A stretch of DNA of 55,883 bases from Mycolicibacterium moriokaense (GCF_003201655.1 NZ_QJJU01000032.1:1-55883); one strand, 5' to 3'; positions 32,596 to 41,483 are shown, numbered from the stretch's first letter. Numbers and translations: made by a program. The notes: generated by a model from the letters alone, not told the origin.

Positions 32596-33473
32596 CCCGG
32601 TAGCACCAGCACCGGGACGGGGCTGTGCCGCAGGATCTTTGAGCCACGGGAGCCAAGGAACACCCTGGCGATTCCGCCAACCGGCGACGTGCCGATAGCC
32701 AGCAGGTCGCCGTCCTGCCAGTCGGCGGCGTCGAGTGCGTCGTCCCAGCCGTTGCCCGTGGCGACCTGTAGCTCGACGTCCTTGCCGATCACACCGTCGG
32801 ACTTCAACTGCGCGAGGGTCTCTCGCGCATGGGTGGCCAACTGTTCAAGGATGGAGTCCTCGGCGCGAAGCCCGACCTCGGGTGGGTACATCGTGCGGCC
32901 GCGTACCGCGAACGTGACAACGCGCATCGGGACGTTCAGCCGCTCGGCAAGCGCCGCGACGCGTTCCACCACATGCAGTGTCTCAGGAGTGCCGGGGTAC
33001 GCGGCGGTGATCCTGGTCAGTCCACCGGCTTTCGAGCCGCGATAGCCGCGAGTGCTAATCGCCATCGGCACTGGGGATGAATGCAGCAGCCGGTCGGCCG
33101 TCGCGCCGATCACAACCTGTCCCAGCTTGCCGTCCGCCGCCGACCCAAGCACCAACACCTCGGGTTTGAGTTCTTCTGCCGCTTCCAACAGCCCGCCGGA
33201 CACCGACCGGTGAGCCACCTTGTGAAACTTCACGTCCAAACCTGTGGCAAGTGAATCGATGCACTGCTGAGCCTGTTTGGCCGAGTCGTCCGCCAATTGA
33301 TCGGCGTATTGGGCGTATTCGGCGTCGATCCGCGCGATCGACGGTGTCATCCACGGCCGCGGCACAACCGTGACGACGGTAAGCGACGTTTTGAGCGTCT
33401 TCGCCGCCTCGACGGCAAGATATAACGGCGACCGGCCGCCCTTGCCCGCCAGGTAGCCGACGGCGATGGTCAC
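32592..33473 (-). CDS. Tandem universal stress protein
   Basis: This 293-residue protein has two UspA-like domains. The first (about residues 1-145) has GSAADGKLGQVVIGATADRLLHSSPVPMAI and the second (about 155-293) has GTSPVGGIARVFLGSRGSKILRHSPVPVLVLPG, each a version of the ATP-binding G-x2-G-x9-G-S/T motif. GTG 33473 overlaps the permease stop as GTGA, so it is the last gene of the arginine/ornithine operon. It corresponds to Rv2319c, which also adjoins rocE. It may modulate the permease or respond to amino-acid stress; that is inferred. Confidence 0.88.
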   Translation of the reverse strand: MTIAVGYLAGKGGRSPLYLAVEAAKTLKTSLTVVTVVPRPWMTPSIARIDAEYAQYADQLADDSAKQAQQCIDSLATGLDVKFHKVAHRSVSGGLLEAAEELKPEVLVLGSAADGKLGQVVIGATADRLLHSSPVPMAISTRGYRGSKAGGLTRITAAYPGTPETLHVVERVAALAERLNVPMRVVTFAVRGRTMYPPEVGLRAEDSILEQLATHARETLAQLKSDGVIGKDVELQVATGNGWDDALDAADWQDGDLLAIGTSPVGGIARVFLGSRGSKILRHSPVPVLVLPG

Positions 33474-35005
33474 GGCTCATCCTTGTGCTTGGTGACGTAG
33501 TGGTGATCCTTCGGCTCTTCGACGAACATGACGTCGTCATCACCGGGCACAGCCGTGGGGATAAAGCCATCGGCGCCACCGGCATTCAGGGCGCTGTGGC
33601 GGCGACCCCAGAACAAGTAGAACAGCAGCACGAGACCGACACAGCCACCGAAAACCAGCCATGTCTGCCAGCGCAGGCCATAGAGAACCGCGATACAAGC
33701 GAGGACGGAGAGGACGGGTGTTACGGGATAACCGGGAACCTTGAATGGGCGTTCCAGATTCGGTTCGCGCACTCGCAGGATGATGACGCCGATCGATACC
33801 GTGATGAAGGCGACCAGCGTGCCGATCGATACAGCATCCAGCAGCCAGGTCAGTGGAATGAAACCGGCCAGGATGGAGGTGACGACCGCGACGATGATTG
33901 TGTTGCCGACCGGAGTCATGCTCCGCGGGTTGACCTTTGCGAACATCGACGGAAGCAGGCCATCCCGGCCCATCGCGAACAGGATGCGGGTCTGGCCGTA
34001 CATCACGACCAGGGTCACCGAGAAGATCGAGATCACCGCTCCGGCGGCCAGAAGCGTGCTGGCCCACGTGCCGCCGGTGATCTTCTCCAGGATCACCGAA
34101 AGCCCCGCCTCGGCTTGTTCGTTCGACCCGAACTCGGAGGCGTCCTGCGTGCCGAGTCCGGCGAAGGCGACCAAGATGTAGAAGCTGGTGACCACGATCA
34201 GTGCCGCAATGATCGCGCGAGGCATCGTTTTTTGCGGATCCTTCACCTCGTCACCGGCTGTGGACACCGCGTCGAGGCCGATGAACGAAAAGAAGATCAT
34301 GCTCGCCGCCGTGGTGATGCCGGCGATTCCCTTGTCCCAGAAGCCGTGGAAGTGGTCGGCGTTGAATCCGGTGAGCGCGATAACGATGAACATCAGAAGC
34401 ACGCCGAGCTTGATCAACACCATGACGGTGTTTACGGCAGCCGACTCGCTTGCGCCGCGGATCAGCAGGAACATGCACATCACGATCAGCAGCACCGCGG
34501 GTAGGTTGACGATGCCCGGCGTGGCGTCCCACGGGGCTGACGTCAGTGACTGCGGGAGTTGCCAACCAAACAGGTTGTCCAACAACTTGTTCACGTAGCC
34601 GCTCCACCCAACCGCGACCGCGGAGATGGATACGCCGTACTCCAGAAGCAGACAGGCTGCCACACCCATCGCGACGAACTCGCCCATCGTCGTGTAGGCG
34701 TATGAGTACGTCGAGCCCGACACTGGCACCGAAGACGCCATTTCCGCGTAGCAGATGGCGGAGAGGCCAGCGGCGATGGCCGCGAGCGCAAACGACACAA
34801 GCACTGCGGGGCCCGCCGCCGGCACCGCCGCGGACAACACGAAGAAGATGCCGGTGCCGACGGTTGCGCCGACGCCGAAGAGCGTCAGTTGGAAGGTGCC
34901 GATACTTCGCTTGAGATGGTCTGAGGCGCCGTGTGCGACCGGAGCACCGGCCACCGGCCGGCGTCGGAGCAACTGCTGGGAGAAGCTCAACGAAGGAGCG
35001 GTCAT
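33470..35005 (-). CDS. rocE: Cationic amino acid permease, APC family (RocE-like)
   Basis: This 511-residue APC-superfamily transporter is of the cationic amino acid transporter type, with 12 or more membrane helices. Typical marks are LTLFGVGATVGTGIFFVLSA in helix 1, CYAEMASSVPVSGSTYSYAY, and SFIGLDAVSTAGDEVKDPQK near residue 240. The ATG at 35005 follows AGGAGG, and the longer open frame upstream lacks family support. It lies 16 nt after the rocD stop and probably imports arginine or ornithine for the operon. Confidence 0.88.
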   Translation of the reverse strand: MTAPSLSFSQQLLRRRPVAGAPVAHGASDHLKRSIGTFQLTLFGVGATVGTGIFFVLSAAVPAAGPAVLVSFALAAIAAGLSAICYAEMASSVPVSGSTYSYAYTTMGEFVAMGVAACLLLEYGVSISAVAVGWSGYVNKLLDNLFGWQLPQSLTSAPWDATPGIVNLPAVLLIVMCMFLLIRGASESAAVNTVMVLIKLGVLLMFIVIALTGFNADHFHGFWDKGIAGITTAASMIFFSFIGLDAVSTAGDEVKDPQKTMPRAIIAALIVVTSFYILVAFAGLGTQDASEFGSNEQAEAGLSVILEKITGGTWASTLLAAGAVISIFSVTLVVMYGQTRILFAMGRDGLLPSMFAKVNPRSMTPVGNTIIVAVVTSILAGFIPLTWLLDAVSIGTLVAFITVSIGVIILRVREPNLERPFKVPGYPVTPVLSVLACIAVLYGLRWQTWLVFGGCVGLVLLFYLFWGRRHSALNAGGADGFIPTAVPGDDDVMFVEEPKDHHYVTKHKDEP

Positions 35006-35021
35006 GTTGCCTCCTATAGGA

Positions 35022-36275
35022 CTAGATTGAACTGCCATTCGAGTGTGAACTCGCATCCGCCAAAACGTCGGCGAACTGGTCAATCGCCCAGTCGATTTCC
35101 TCGGCCGTGATCACCAACGGCGGCGCGAAACGCAGCGTCGACCCGTGCGTGTCCTTAACCAGGACACCGCGTTCCGCCAGCTTCAGGGTGATCTGTTTGC
35201 CGGTGGCCAGCGACGGGTCGATGTCGACGCCTGCCCACAAGCCCATGCCGCGCACCGCTACCACGCCATGCCCGGTAAGCGCGCGCAGCCGCGCGTGCAG
35301 TCGCTCACCCAGTTCGGTTGACCGTGACTGGAATTCGCCGCGTTGCAGCATGCCAACCACCGTGATACCGATCGCCGCCGCGAGCGGGTTGCCGCCGAAT
35401 GTCGAGCCGTGTTCACCGGGGTGCAGCACGCCGAGGATCTCGCGGTTGGCCACCACCGCTGAAACCGGAACCACGCCGCCGCCAAGGGCTTTGCCGAGCA
35501 GGTAGATGTCGGGAACAACGCCCCAGTGGTCGCAGGCGAAGGTGCGCCCGGTGCGGGCCAGGCCGGACTGGATCTCGTCGGCGATCATCAGCACGTTGCG
35601 TTCGGTGCACAGCGCGCGCACCCGCGGCAGATAGTCGTCGGGCGGCACGATGATGCCCGCCTCACCCTGGATGGGTTCGATCAGCACCGCGACGGTGTCG
35701 TCGTCGACGGCGGCGGCCATCGCGTCGGCATCGCCGAACGGCACTGCACGGAAGCCGGGCGTATACGGGCCGAAGCCACGGCGCGCCGTTTCGTCATCGG
35801 AGAAGCTGATGATGGTTGTAGTGCGGCCGTGGAAGTTGTTGTGCGCCACCACGATATTGCCCGCGCCGGCTGGTACGCCCTTGACGTCGGTGCCCCACTT
35901 GCGGGCCACCTTGATGCCGCTTTCAACGGCTTCGGCGCCGCTGTTCATCGGCAGCACCATGTCCTTGCCGCACAACTCGGCCAGCGCTTCGGAGAACGGG
36001 CCAAGCCGGTCGGAATGGAAGGCGCGGCTGACTAGGGTCACGGTGTCGAGCTGGGCGTGGGCGGCGGCGGTGATCTCCGGGTTGCGGTGCCCGAAGTTGA
36101 CCGCCGAATAGGCCGCAAGGCAGTCCAGGTAGCGGCGGCCCTCGACATCGGTGATCCATGCGCCTTCAGCGCTGGCCGCGACCACTGGAAGTGGTGAGTA
36201 GTTGTGGGCGACGTAGTGTTCGTCGACGGTGATCGCCGCGTCGGTTGCCGTGGTCACGGAGTCAAGGATGGTCAC
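35022..36275 (-). CDS. rocD: Ornithine aminotransferase
   Basis: This 417-residue PLP-dependent class III aminotransferase converts L-ornithine and 2-oxoglutarate to glutamate-5-semialdehyde and glutamate. Visible are MNSGAEAVESGIKVARKWG, VAHNNFHGRTTTIISFSDD, the PLP Asp in LMIADEIQSGLARTG, and the Schiff-base lysine in LLGKALGGGVVP near residue 258. The GTG at 36275 follows GGAGGT, and its first bases overlap the stop of the upstream gene (GTGA). The gene is intact, whereas in M. tuberculosis H37Rv rocD is annotated as two pieces (rocD1 and rocD2). Confidence 0.95.
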   Translation of the reverse strand: MTILDSVTTATDAAITVDEHYVAHNYSPLPVVAASAEGAWITDVEGRRYLDCLAAYSAVNFGHRNPEITAAAHAQLDTVTLVSRAFHSDRLGPFSEALAELCGKDMVLPMNSGAEAVESGIKVARKWGTDVKGVPAGAGNIVVAHNNFHGRTTTIISFSDDETARRGFGPYTPGFRAVPFGDADAMAAAVDDDTVAVLIEPIQGEAGIIVPPDDYLPRVRALCTERNVLMIADEIQSGLARTGRTFACDHWGVVPDIYLLGKALGGGVVPVSAVVANREILGVLHPGEHGSTFGGNPLAAAIGITVVGMLQRGEFQSRSTELGERLHARLRALTGHGVVAVRGMGLWAGVDIDPSLATGKQITLKLAERGVLVKDTHGSTLRFAPPLVITAEEIDWAIDQFADVLADASSHSNGSSI

Positions 36276-37135
36276 GGATATACCTCCAGCGTGCAGCATT
36301 TGACGGATCCGCCGCCCTTGAGCAGCTCGGAGAGGTCGACACCGATGGGCCGGAAACCGGCCTCGCGCAACTGCTCGGCAAAGCCGGTCGCCGCGGCAGG
36401 CAGGACGACATTAAGGCCGTCGGACACGGCGTTGAGGCCGAGCACATCCGCGTCGGCACTGCCGACCTCGATGGCATCCGGGTACAGCTCGAGCAGTTGA
36501 GCGCGTGCGTCATCGCTGAAGGCCGGTGGGTAGTAAGCGATCGTGGTGTCGTCGAGCACCGCGAGTGCGGTGTCAAGGTGATAGAAGCGCGGGTCGACCA
36601 GCTCGAGGCTGACGACGGGCATGCCCACAAGAGCGGCGATCTCAGCGTGGGCCCGGCGCTCGGTCCGGAAGCCGTATCCGGCTAACACGATTGAGCCGAC
36701 GACGAGCAGATCACCCTGGCCTTCGTTGACGTGCCGGGTCTCGGCAGGGTCGAAGCCGTGGCGGGCCATCCACTCGGCGTATGCGACGGACTCGCCCGCG
36801 CGTTGCGGGTAGGCGAACCGTGCAACCACGGCCTTGCCGTTCACCAGCAGGCCGCCGTTGGCTGCGTACACCATGTCGGGCAGGCCGGCCACGGGCTCGA
36901 CCAATTCGACGGTGTGCCCGAGTTCTTTATATGTCTGGCGCAGCGTTTCCCACTGATTCATCGCGACGTGGGTGTCGACGGCCGTCGACGTGTCCATCCA
37001 TGGGTTGATGGCGTACTCGACGGCGAAGAACGTCGGCGCCGTCATGGCGTAGTGGCGGGTAGAGGCGACTCGCTGCTTCATTGCGGCGACATCGGATACC
37101 GGGGCCGCAGGGGCGGCGACATCAGAAATCGTCAT
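36272..37135 (-). CDS. ddaH: Arginine/dimethylarginine amidinohydrolase (possible arginine dihydrolase)
   Basis: This 287-residue guanidino-modifying enzyme has the pentein fold of DDAH and arginine deiminase and corresponds to Rv2323c. Visible are VEYAINPWMD near residues 39-48, PDMVYAANGG with Asn93, RFYHLDTALAV with the catalytic His, and the C-terminal GGGSVKC with nucleophile Cys280. DDAH and ADI normally have Asp at the Asn93 position. Asn there, together with the NPWM motif, resembles arginine dihydrolases (ArgZ/AgrE type) that turn arginine directly into ornithine. It is first in an operon with rocD, so its product is likely ornithine. The start MTISDVAAP at 37135 is chosen. Confidence 0.85.
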   Translation of the reverse strand: MTISDVAAPAAPVSDVAAMKQRVASTRHYAMTAPTFFAVEYAINPWMDTSTAVDTHVAMNQWETLRQTYKELGHTVELVEPVAGLPDMVYAANGGLLVNGKAVVARFAYPQRAGESVAYAEWMARHGFDPAETRHVNEGQGDLLVVGSIVLAGYGFRTERRAHAEIAALVGMPVVSLELVDPRFYHLDTALAVLDDTTIAYYPPAFSDDARAQLLELYPDAIEVGSADADVLGLNAVSDGLNVVLPAAATGFAEQLREAGFRPIGVDLSELLKGGGSVKCCTLEVYP

Positions 37136-37248
37136 GAATAGACGGTATAAGCGATGCATTTTGCAATCAATCGCCACTCATTGCGTATATATGCGCGATC
37201 TGTTGTGTCAGAGGTAGGATAGCGGCGGTTTATTGCGTAGGAGTTATC
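37136..37248. promoter_or_regulatory. Divergent control region of the arginine operon and the Lrp/AsnC gene
   Basis: This 113-bp region is AT-rich compared with its surroundings. It contains the near-palindrome GCGTATATATGC (37187-37198) and a TGCATTTTGCA element near 37157-37167. An Lrp/AsnC regulator encoded on the right would be expected to bind here to control itself and the leftward ddaH-rocD-rocE operon. Confidence 0.5.
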
Positions 37249-37692
37249 ATGGACCGACTGGACGAGACCGACGAGCGCATCCTTGCCGCGCTCGCCGAGC
37301 ATGCGAGGGCCACGTTCGCCGAGATCGGGGAGCGGGTGAACCTGTCCGCTCCCGCCGTCAAGCGGAGGGTCGACCGGATGCTCGACAACGGCGTCATCCG
37401 CGGCTTCACCACCGTCGTCGACCGCAATGCGCTCGGCTGGACGACGGAGGCCTACGTCCAGGTGTTCTGCCACGGCACAATCGCCCCCGACGAGCTGCGG
37501 GCGGCATGGGTGGACATCCCCGAAGTGGTCAGCGCCGCAACCGTGACGGGCACGTCCGACGCCATGCTGCATGTGCTTGCCCGCGATATGCGGCATCTCG
37601 AGGAGGCACTGGAACGCATCCGTTCCAGTGCCGATATCGAGCGCAGCGAGAGCATCGTGGTGTTGTCGAACATCATCGAGCGGCGGCCCTGA
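37249..37692 (+). CDS. Lrp/AsnC-family transcriptional regulator
   Basis: This 147-residue regulator corresponds to Rv2324. The N-terminal helix-turn-helix covers about residues 4-55 (LDETDERILAALAEHARATF to SAPAVKRRVDRMLDNGVIRGF). The C-terminal RAM/Lrp ligand domain includes EVVSAATVTGTSDAMLHVLA. The ATG follows TAGGAG. It is divergent from ddaH-rocD-rocE-usp and probably senses arginine or ornithine to control them. Confidence 0.9.
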   Translation: MDRLDETDERILAALAEHARATFAEIGERVNLSAPAVKRRVDRMLDNGVIRGFTTVVDRNALGWTTEAYVQVFCHGTIAPDELRAAWVDIPEVVSAATVTGTSDAMLHVLARDMRHLEEALERIRSSADIERSESIVVLSNIIERRP

Positions 37693-37751
37693 GCGTGCTA
37701 CAACCGCAGGGTGGCGTACTTATCGTCGCGCCGATCGTGTAAGAACTCCAC

Positions 37752-38924
37752 GTGACTACTAGTGGGGGCATCGTCATCGTCGGTGGCGGGCTAGCTGCCG
37801 CGCGTACCGCGGAGCAGCTGCGCCGCTCTGAGCACACGGGACCGATCACCATCGTCAGCGACGAGGACCATCTGCCCTACGACCGGCCGCCACTGTCCAA
37901 GGAGGTGCTGCGCGCCGAGACCGACGACGTCACCCTCAAGCCCGCCGAGTTCTACGACGACAACGACATCACCGTGTCGCTCGGCAACGGCGTGCGTTCG
38001 GTGAACACCGACGCGAAGACGGTGACGCTTGCCGACGGCAGTGAGTTGGGCTACGACGAGCTGATCATCGCGACAGGCCTAGTGCCCAGACGCATTCCGT
38101 CGTTCCCCGACCTGCCTGGCATCCACGTGCTGCGGTCGTTCGACGAGAGTCTCGCGTTGCGCAAGGAGGCCGGATCGGCCCGGCATGCGGTTGTCATCGG
38201 CGCCGGCTTCATCGGTTGCGAGGTGGCGGCCAGCATGCGCGGCATGGGCGTCGACGTCGTGCTCGTGGAACCGCAGCCGTCGCCGCTGGCGTCTGTGCTC
38301 GGCGAGCGGATCGGCGAGCTGGTGGCGCGGCTGCACCGAGCCGAAGGCGTCGACGTGCGGTGCGGCGTGGGAGTCGCCGATGTGAGCGGAACCGACAGGG
38401 TGGAGAAGGTGGTGCTGTCCGACGGCACCGAGCTCGACGCGGACCTCGTCGTTGTCGGCATCGGCTCGAGCCCTGCGACGGGTTGGCTGGATGGCAGCGG
38501 CATCGAGGTGGACAACGGCGTCGTCTGCGACACCCACGGCCGCGCGAGCGCGCCGCATGTGTGGGCCATCGGCGACGTCGCCTCGTGGCGCCACGCCCTT
38601 GGACACCAAGTGCGCGTGGAACATTGGAGCAATGTTGCCGACCAGGCCAGAGGCATGGTCGCCGCGATACTCGGCAAGGACTTGCCGGCCACCGTCACTG
38701 TGCCGTACTTCTGGAGTGACCAGTACGACGTCAAGATCCAGTGCCTCGGCGAGCCGGAGGCCGACGACATCGTGCACGTCGTCGAGGACGACGGTCGCAA
38801 GTTCCTGGCGTTCTACGAGCGCGACGGCGTGGTCGCCGGGGTGGTCGGCGGCGGCATGCCGGGCAAGGTCATGAAGGTCCGCTCCAAGATCGCCGCGGCC
38901 GCACCGATTTCCGACGTCCTCTAG
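37752..38924 (+). CDS. FAD-dependent ferredoxin-type reductase (Rv0688-like)
   Basis: This 390-residue pyridine nucleotide-disulfide oxidoreductase is of the putidaredoxin/rhodocoxin reductase type. The FAD-binding motif is GGGLAAARTAEQLRRSEH at residues 11-28. YDRPPLSKEVL follows near residue 43, the NAD(P) motif is IGAGFIGCEVAASMRGMG near residue 147, and ASAPHVWAIGDVA is the second FAD contact. It moves electrons from NAD(P)H to a ferredoxin, often one serving a P450. No ferredoxin gene is adjacent. The GTG start at 37752 has no obvious Shine-Dalgarno sequence. Its place near the mft genes is shared with M. tuberculosis. Confidence 0.9.
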   Translation: MTTSGGIVIVGGGLAAARTAEQLRRSEHTGPITIVSDEDHLPYDRPPLSKEVLRAETDDVTLKPAEFYDDNDITVSLGNGVRSVNTDAKTVTLADGSELGYDELIIATGLVPRRIPSFPDLPGIHVLRSFDESLALRKEAGSARHAVVIGAGFIGCEVAASMRGMGVDVVLVEPQPSPLASVLGERIGELVARLHRAEGVDVRCGVGVADVSGTDRVEKVVLSDGTELDADLVVVGIGSSPATGWLDGSGIEVDNGVVCDTHGRASAPHVWAIGDVASWRHALGHQVRVEHWSNVADQARGMVAAILGKDLPATVTVPYFWSDQYDVKIQCLGEPEADDIVHVVEDDGRKFLAFYERDGVVAGVVGGGMPGKVMKVRSKIAAAAPISDVL

Positions 38925-38976
38925 CGATTTGTGTGCACTTTGTTGCGCTGAGCGCTACTAACTGCACACAACCGCA

Positions 38977-40269
38977 TTAGAACTCGCCGAGGTAGAAGCG
39001 GGTGCCCTGGTCGTCGGTGCACTGTGCCGACTTCCCATAGGCCTGCTGCGAGGGCTCGTCGATAACCGTGCCGCCTGCCTCACGGACCCGCGCCACCGCG
39101 GTGTCGACGTCCTCGACAGTCCACATCGGGACGGTCACCTGTTGGGTGCTGCCGCCCGCGACGCCTGCCATCGGATGGGTCTGCTCGACCTGCCAACCGT
39201 CGTCGATGCGGCCGGGTTCGAAGGTCCAGAACAGCACGCGGCTGTAGAAGGCCTTGAAGGCCGACGAGTCCGTCACCTCGTAGGTGATGTACGAAACCTC
39301 GCCGGGCCCAGAGCCATTGAGCTCAGGGCGGGGCTGACCTGGGTTCGGCTGGAAGACGCCGAATGACGTTCCCTGCGGGTCGGTGGCACCACTCAGCGTG
39401 CCGAAGTCAAACTGCTCGAGTTGATCGACGGTGCCGCCGCCGTCCATGATCGACTGCCGGGCACCTGCGAGATCGGCGACCGCATAGCAGCAGAAGAGGG
39501 TGGGTGGGCCTGCGACGGAATAGATGCCGATGCGCTGTTTGGTGTTGGTGACCTGGTGGGTGTCCGGGTCGTACGTCCATCCCAGAACGTGTCCGTAGAA
39601 GGCCGCGGCGCGGTCGGCGTCGGGGGTCCACACCGAGATGTAGCCGACGTCCCCGTGCTGGATCGGCACCGCGGCGCCGGTCACCGGGCCGCTGAGCATC
39701 CAGCGATGACCGAACGGGTCGACGATCGTGGCGCTTCGCGAGCCGTAGTTCTCGTACGGCTCACGCTGGACCTTGGCACCGCGTTCGCGAGCCCGCTCGA
39801 GTGTCGCGTCCGTATCGGGGATATGCAGCATCAGGCTTACCGAAGTCGCTTGCGGGCCAGGTGCTTTCAGTCCGATCTCGGGGTACTCGTCGGCGAGGTA
39901 GAGCACGCCGCCCGCGATGGCGAGCTCGGCGTGCCCGATGCGGCCGTCGTCCATCTCGAACGGTCCGCCGACCACCGACGCACCGAAGGCGTCGACGTAC
40001 CAGGCGATGGCGTCGCGCGCATTGGCAACGGTCAGATAGGGAAGTGCCGCAGGCCGTGGCGGGGCCGCTGCGACGGCCGGTTCTGCCGTCGGCTCGTTGA
40101 GTTCGGCGATGGCGGTATCGGTGCCACTCATGACAACTCCTTGGGTTCGATTGGGAAGGGACACTGCGGATTCCAGGCGTGCGCGCAGCCGCGCCGCGAA
40201 CGCCGGATCGGGCTGGACCGGAAGCTCGTCGCCATGCAGCACGCCCAGCGGGTCGTGGCTGTTGTTCAT
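38977..40269 (-). CDS. Triple-VOC (glyoxalase-fold) protein coupled to an ECF sigma factor
   Basis: This protein of about 430 residues has three consecutive VOC-fold modules. Module 1 is at about 75-195 (LTVANARDAIAWYVDAFGA), module 2 at about 200-310 (GDVGYISVWTPDADRAAAFYGHVLGW) and module 3 at about 320-430 (GEVSYITYEVTDSSAFKAFYSRVLFW). The N-terminal 45 residues contain PVQPDPAFAARLRARLESA, a short segment often found next to ECF sigma genes. The ATG at 40269 has a strong RBS (GGAGGG) and overlaps the sigma-factor stop as ATGA. A shorter start at 40131 (MSGTD) is possible. It may sense a small metabolite and modulate the sigma factor; that is inferred. Confidence 0.8.
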   Translation of the reverse strand: MNNSHDPLGVLHGDELPVQPDPAFAARLRARLESAVSLPNRTQGVVMSGTDTAIAELNEPTAEPAVAAAPPRPAALPYLTVANARDAIAWYVDAFGASVVGGPFEMDDGRIGHAELAIAGGVLYLADEYPEIGLKAPGPQATSVSLMLHIPDTDATLERARERGAKVQREPYENYGSRSATIVDPFGHRWMLSGPVTGAAVPIQHGDVGYISVWTPDADRAAAFYGHVLGWTYDPDTHQVTNTKQRIGIYSVAGPPTLFCCYAVADLAGARQSIMDGGGTVDQLEQFDFGTLSGATDPQGTSFGVFQPNPGQPRPELNGSGPGEVSYITYEVTDSSAFKAFYSRVLFWTFEPGRIDDGWQVEQTHPMAGVAGGSTQQVTVPMWTVEDVDTAVARVREAGGTVIDEPSQQAYGKSAQCTDDQGTRFYLGEF

Positions 40270-40793
40270 GACTGCCCTCCTTCCGGCTCCGGATACTGAT
40301 GTCTGAAGGCGCGGCGCGCCCGCACCAGCAGCGCCTCGGTGCCATGCACGGTGCGCCCTATCAACTCCGCGCACTCCGGCACCGAGCAGTCGTCCATATA
40401 GCGCAACGCCAGCACCGTGCGGTGGTGTTCGGGGAGTCTGGCCAGCACACTCTCGGCGACGATGCGGTCCAGTGCCGCATCCCAGTCGTCGGCAGGGTCG
40501 ATCGGCTCGGGCAGTTCGGCCACCGGGATGCTGAACCGGTCGTGCCGCCGCCGGTAGTGGTCGGCGAGCTTGTGCCGCGCCACGCCGAGCAGCCACGGCA
40601 CGGTCATCGGCGGCGGCGGCGCCTCCTTGCGCGCGGCATCCATCGCCGCCAGAAAGGTCTCCGACGTCAGGTCCTCGGCCGTTCCGCGGTCAGCGCAGCG
40701 CCGGACGAAGTACCCGTACACTACCGGCAGTGCATCGTCGTACACCGCCAGAAGTGCCCGAGGACCGTCGTTGCCATCCGGTTCGGCGCTCAC
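40266..40793 (-). CDS. ECF-family RNA polymerase sigma factor
   Basis: This extracytoplasmic-function sigma factor of about 175 residues has sigma2 near residues 15-85 (ALPVVYGYFVRRCADRGTAEDLTSETFLAAM, VPWLLGVARHKLADHYRR) and sigma4 near 115-165 (RLPEHHRTVLALRYMDDCSVPECAELIGRTVHGTEALLVRARRAFR). I chose the GTG at 40793 behind AAGGGT; the frame is open a little further. It lies 48 bp downstream of mftR on the same strand and is translationally coupled to the triple-VOC gene. It has no adjacent classical zinc-binding anti-sigma factor. Confidence 0.88.
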   Translation of the reverse strand: MSAEPDGNDGPRALLAVYDDALPVVYGYFVRRCADRGTAEDLTSETFLAAMDAARKEAPPPPMTVPWLLGVARHKLADHYRRRHDRFSIPVAELPEPIDPADDWDAALDRIVAESVLARLPEHHRTVLALRYMDDCSVPECAELIGRTVHGTEALLVRARRAFRHQYPEPEGGQS

Positions 40794-40841
40794 ACCCTTA
40801 TAGTCGCCGCCGCCGACCGAACTCCGACGCCCCAATCACAA

Positions 40842-41459
40842 TTATTTTCGGCGACCTGGTCGGTCCAGCGCCTGCAGCCCATCGCTGACGGTGTCGAACG
40901 CGTCGCCAAGTGCGTCCGCGAGTGACACGGTTTCGTCAGCCAGCCAGTGCTCGTATGCCGAAAGCGCCACCCCGAGCATTGTCCACGCGACGGTCTGCGG
41001 CGCCAGGTCTTCGGCCTTGGCGCCTAGGCGATGTGCCACGAACGCGGCGACGACAGCACGCCATCCGCCGTACATGGTCATCGAATAAGCCTGCAGCGCA
41101 GCGGTCTCCAGGATGACGCGCATCCGTTGCCGATGCCTGGCGGTCTCCTGCTCGTCGAAGCTGTTGAACGCAAGCAGCGCTGCGCGCAGCGCCTCCTCAA
41201 TCGGGACATCGGGCTCCACGTCATTGAGCAGATCCCGCAAGTGGTCGAGGTGCGCGTCGAAGTCGCCCCACGGCAGGGCGTTCTTGGACGGGTAGTAGCG
41301 AAAAAGCGTGCGGCGGGCGATGCCCGCGGCCTCGGCGACATCGTCGACGCTTACCTCGTCGAAGCCCTGTGCGGCGAACAGGTCGATGGCCACATTGCTG
41401 ATGTGATCGGTGGTTGTTGAGCGCCGACGGCCAACCCTGTGCTGGGAAATCGGCCGCAT
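40842..41459 (-). CDS. mftR: Mycofactocin system TetR-family regulator MftR
   Basis: This 205-residue TetR regulator is divergent from mftA and corresponds to Rv0691c. The helix-turn-helix is at about residues 15-62 (ISNVAIDLFAAQGFDEVSVDDVAEAAGIARRTLFRYY). MftR is known to repress the mft genes, with release by long-chain acyl-CoAs. ATG 41459 (MRPISQHRVG) follows GAAGGGG. In-frame upstream ATGs would run through the mftA promoter. The candidate operator is TGGCA-CTCGA-TGCCA at 41492-41506. Confidence 0.92.
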   Translation of the reverse strand: MRPISQHRVGRRRSTTTDHISNVAIDLFAAQGFDEVSVDDVAEAAGIARRTLFRYYPSKNALPWGDFDAHLDHLRDLLNDVEPDVPIEEALRAALLAFNSFDEQETARHRQRMRVILETAALQAYSMTMYGGWRAVVAAFVAHRLGAKAEDLAPQTVAWTMLGVALSAYEHWLADETVSLADALGDAFDTVSDGLQALDRPGRRK

Positions 41460-41483
41460 ACATACCCCTTCTCGCCCTACCAC

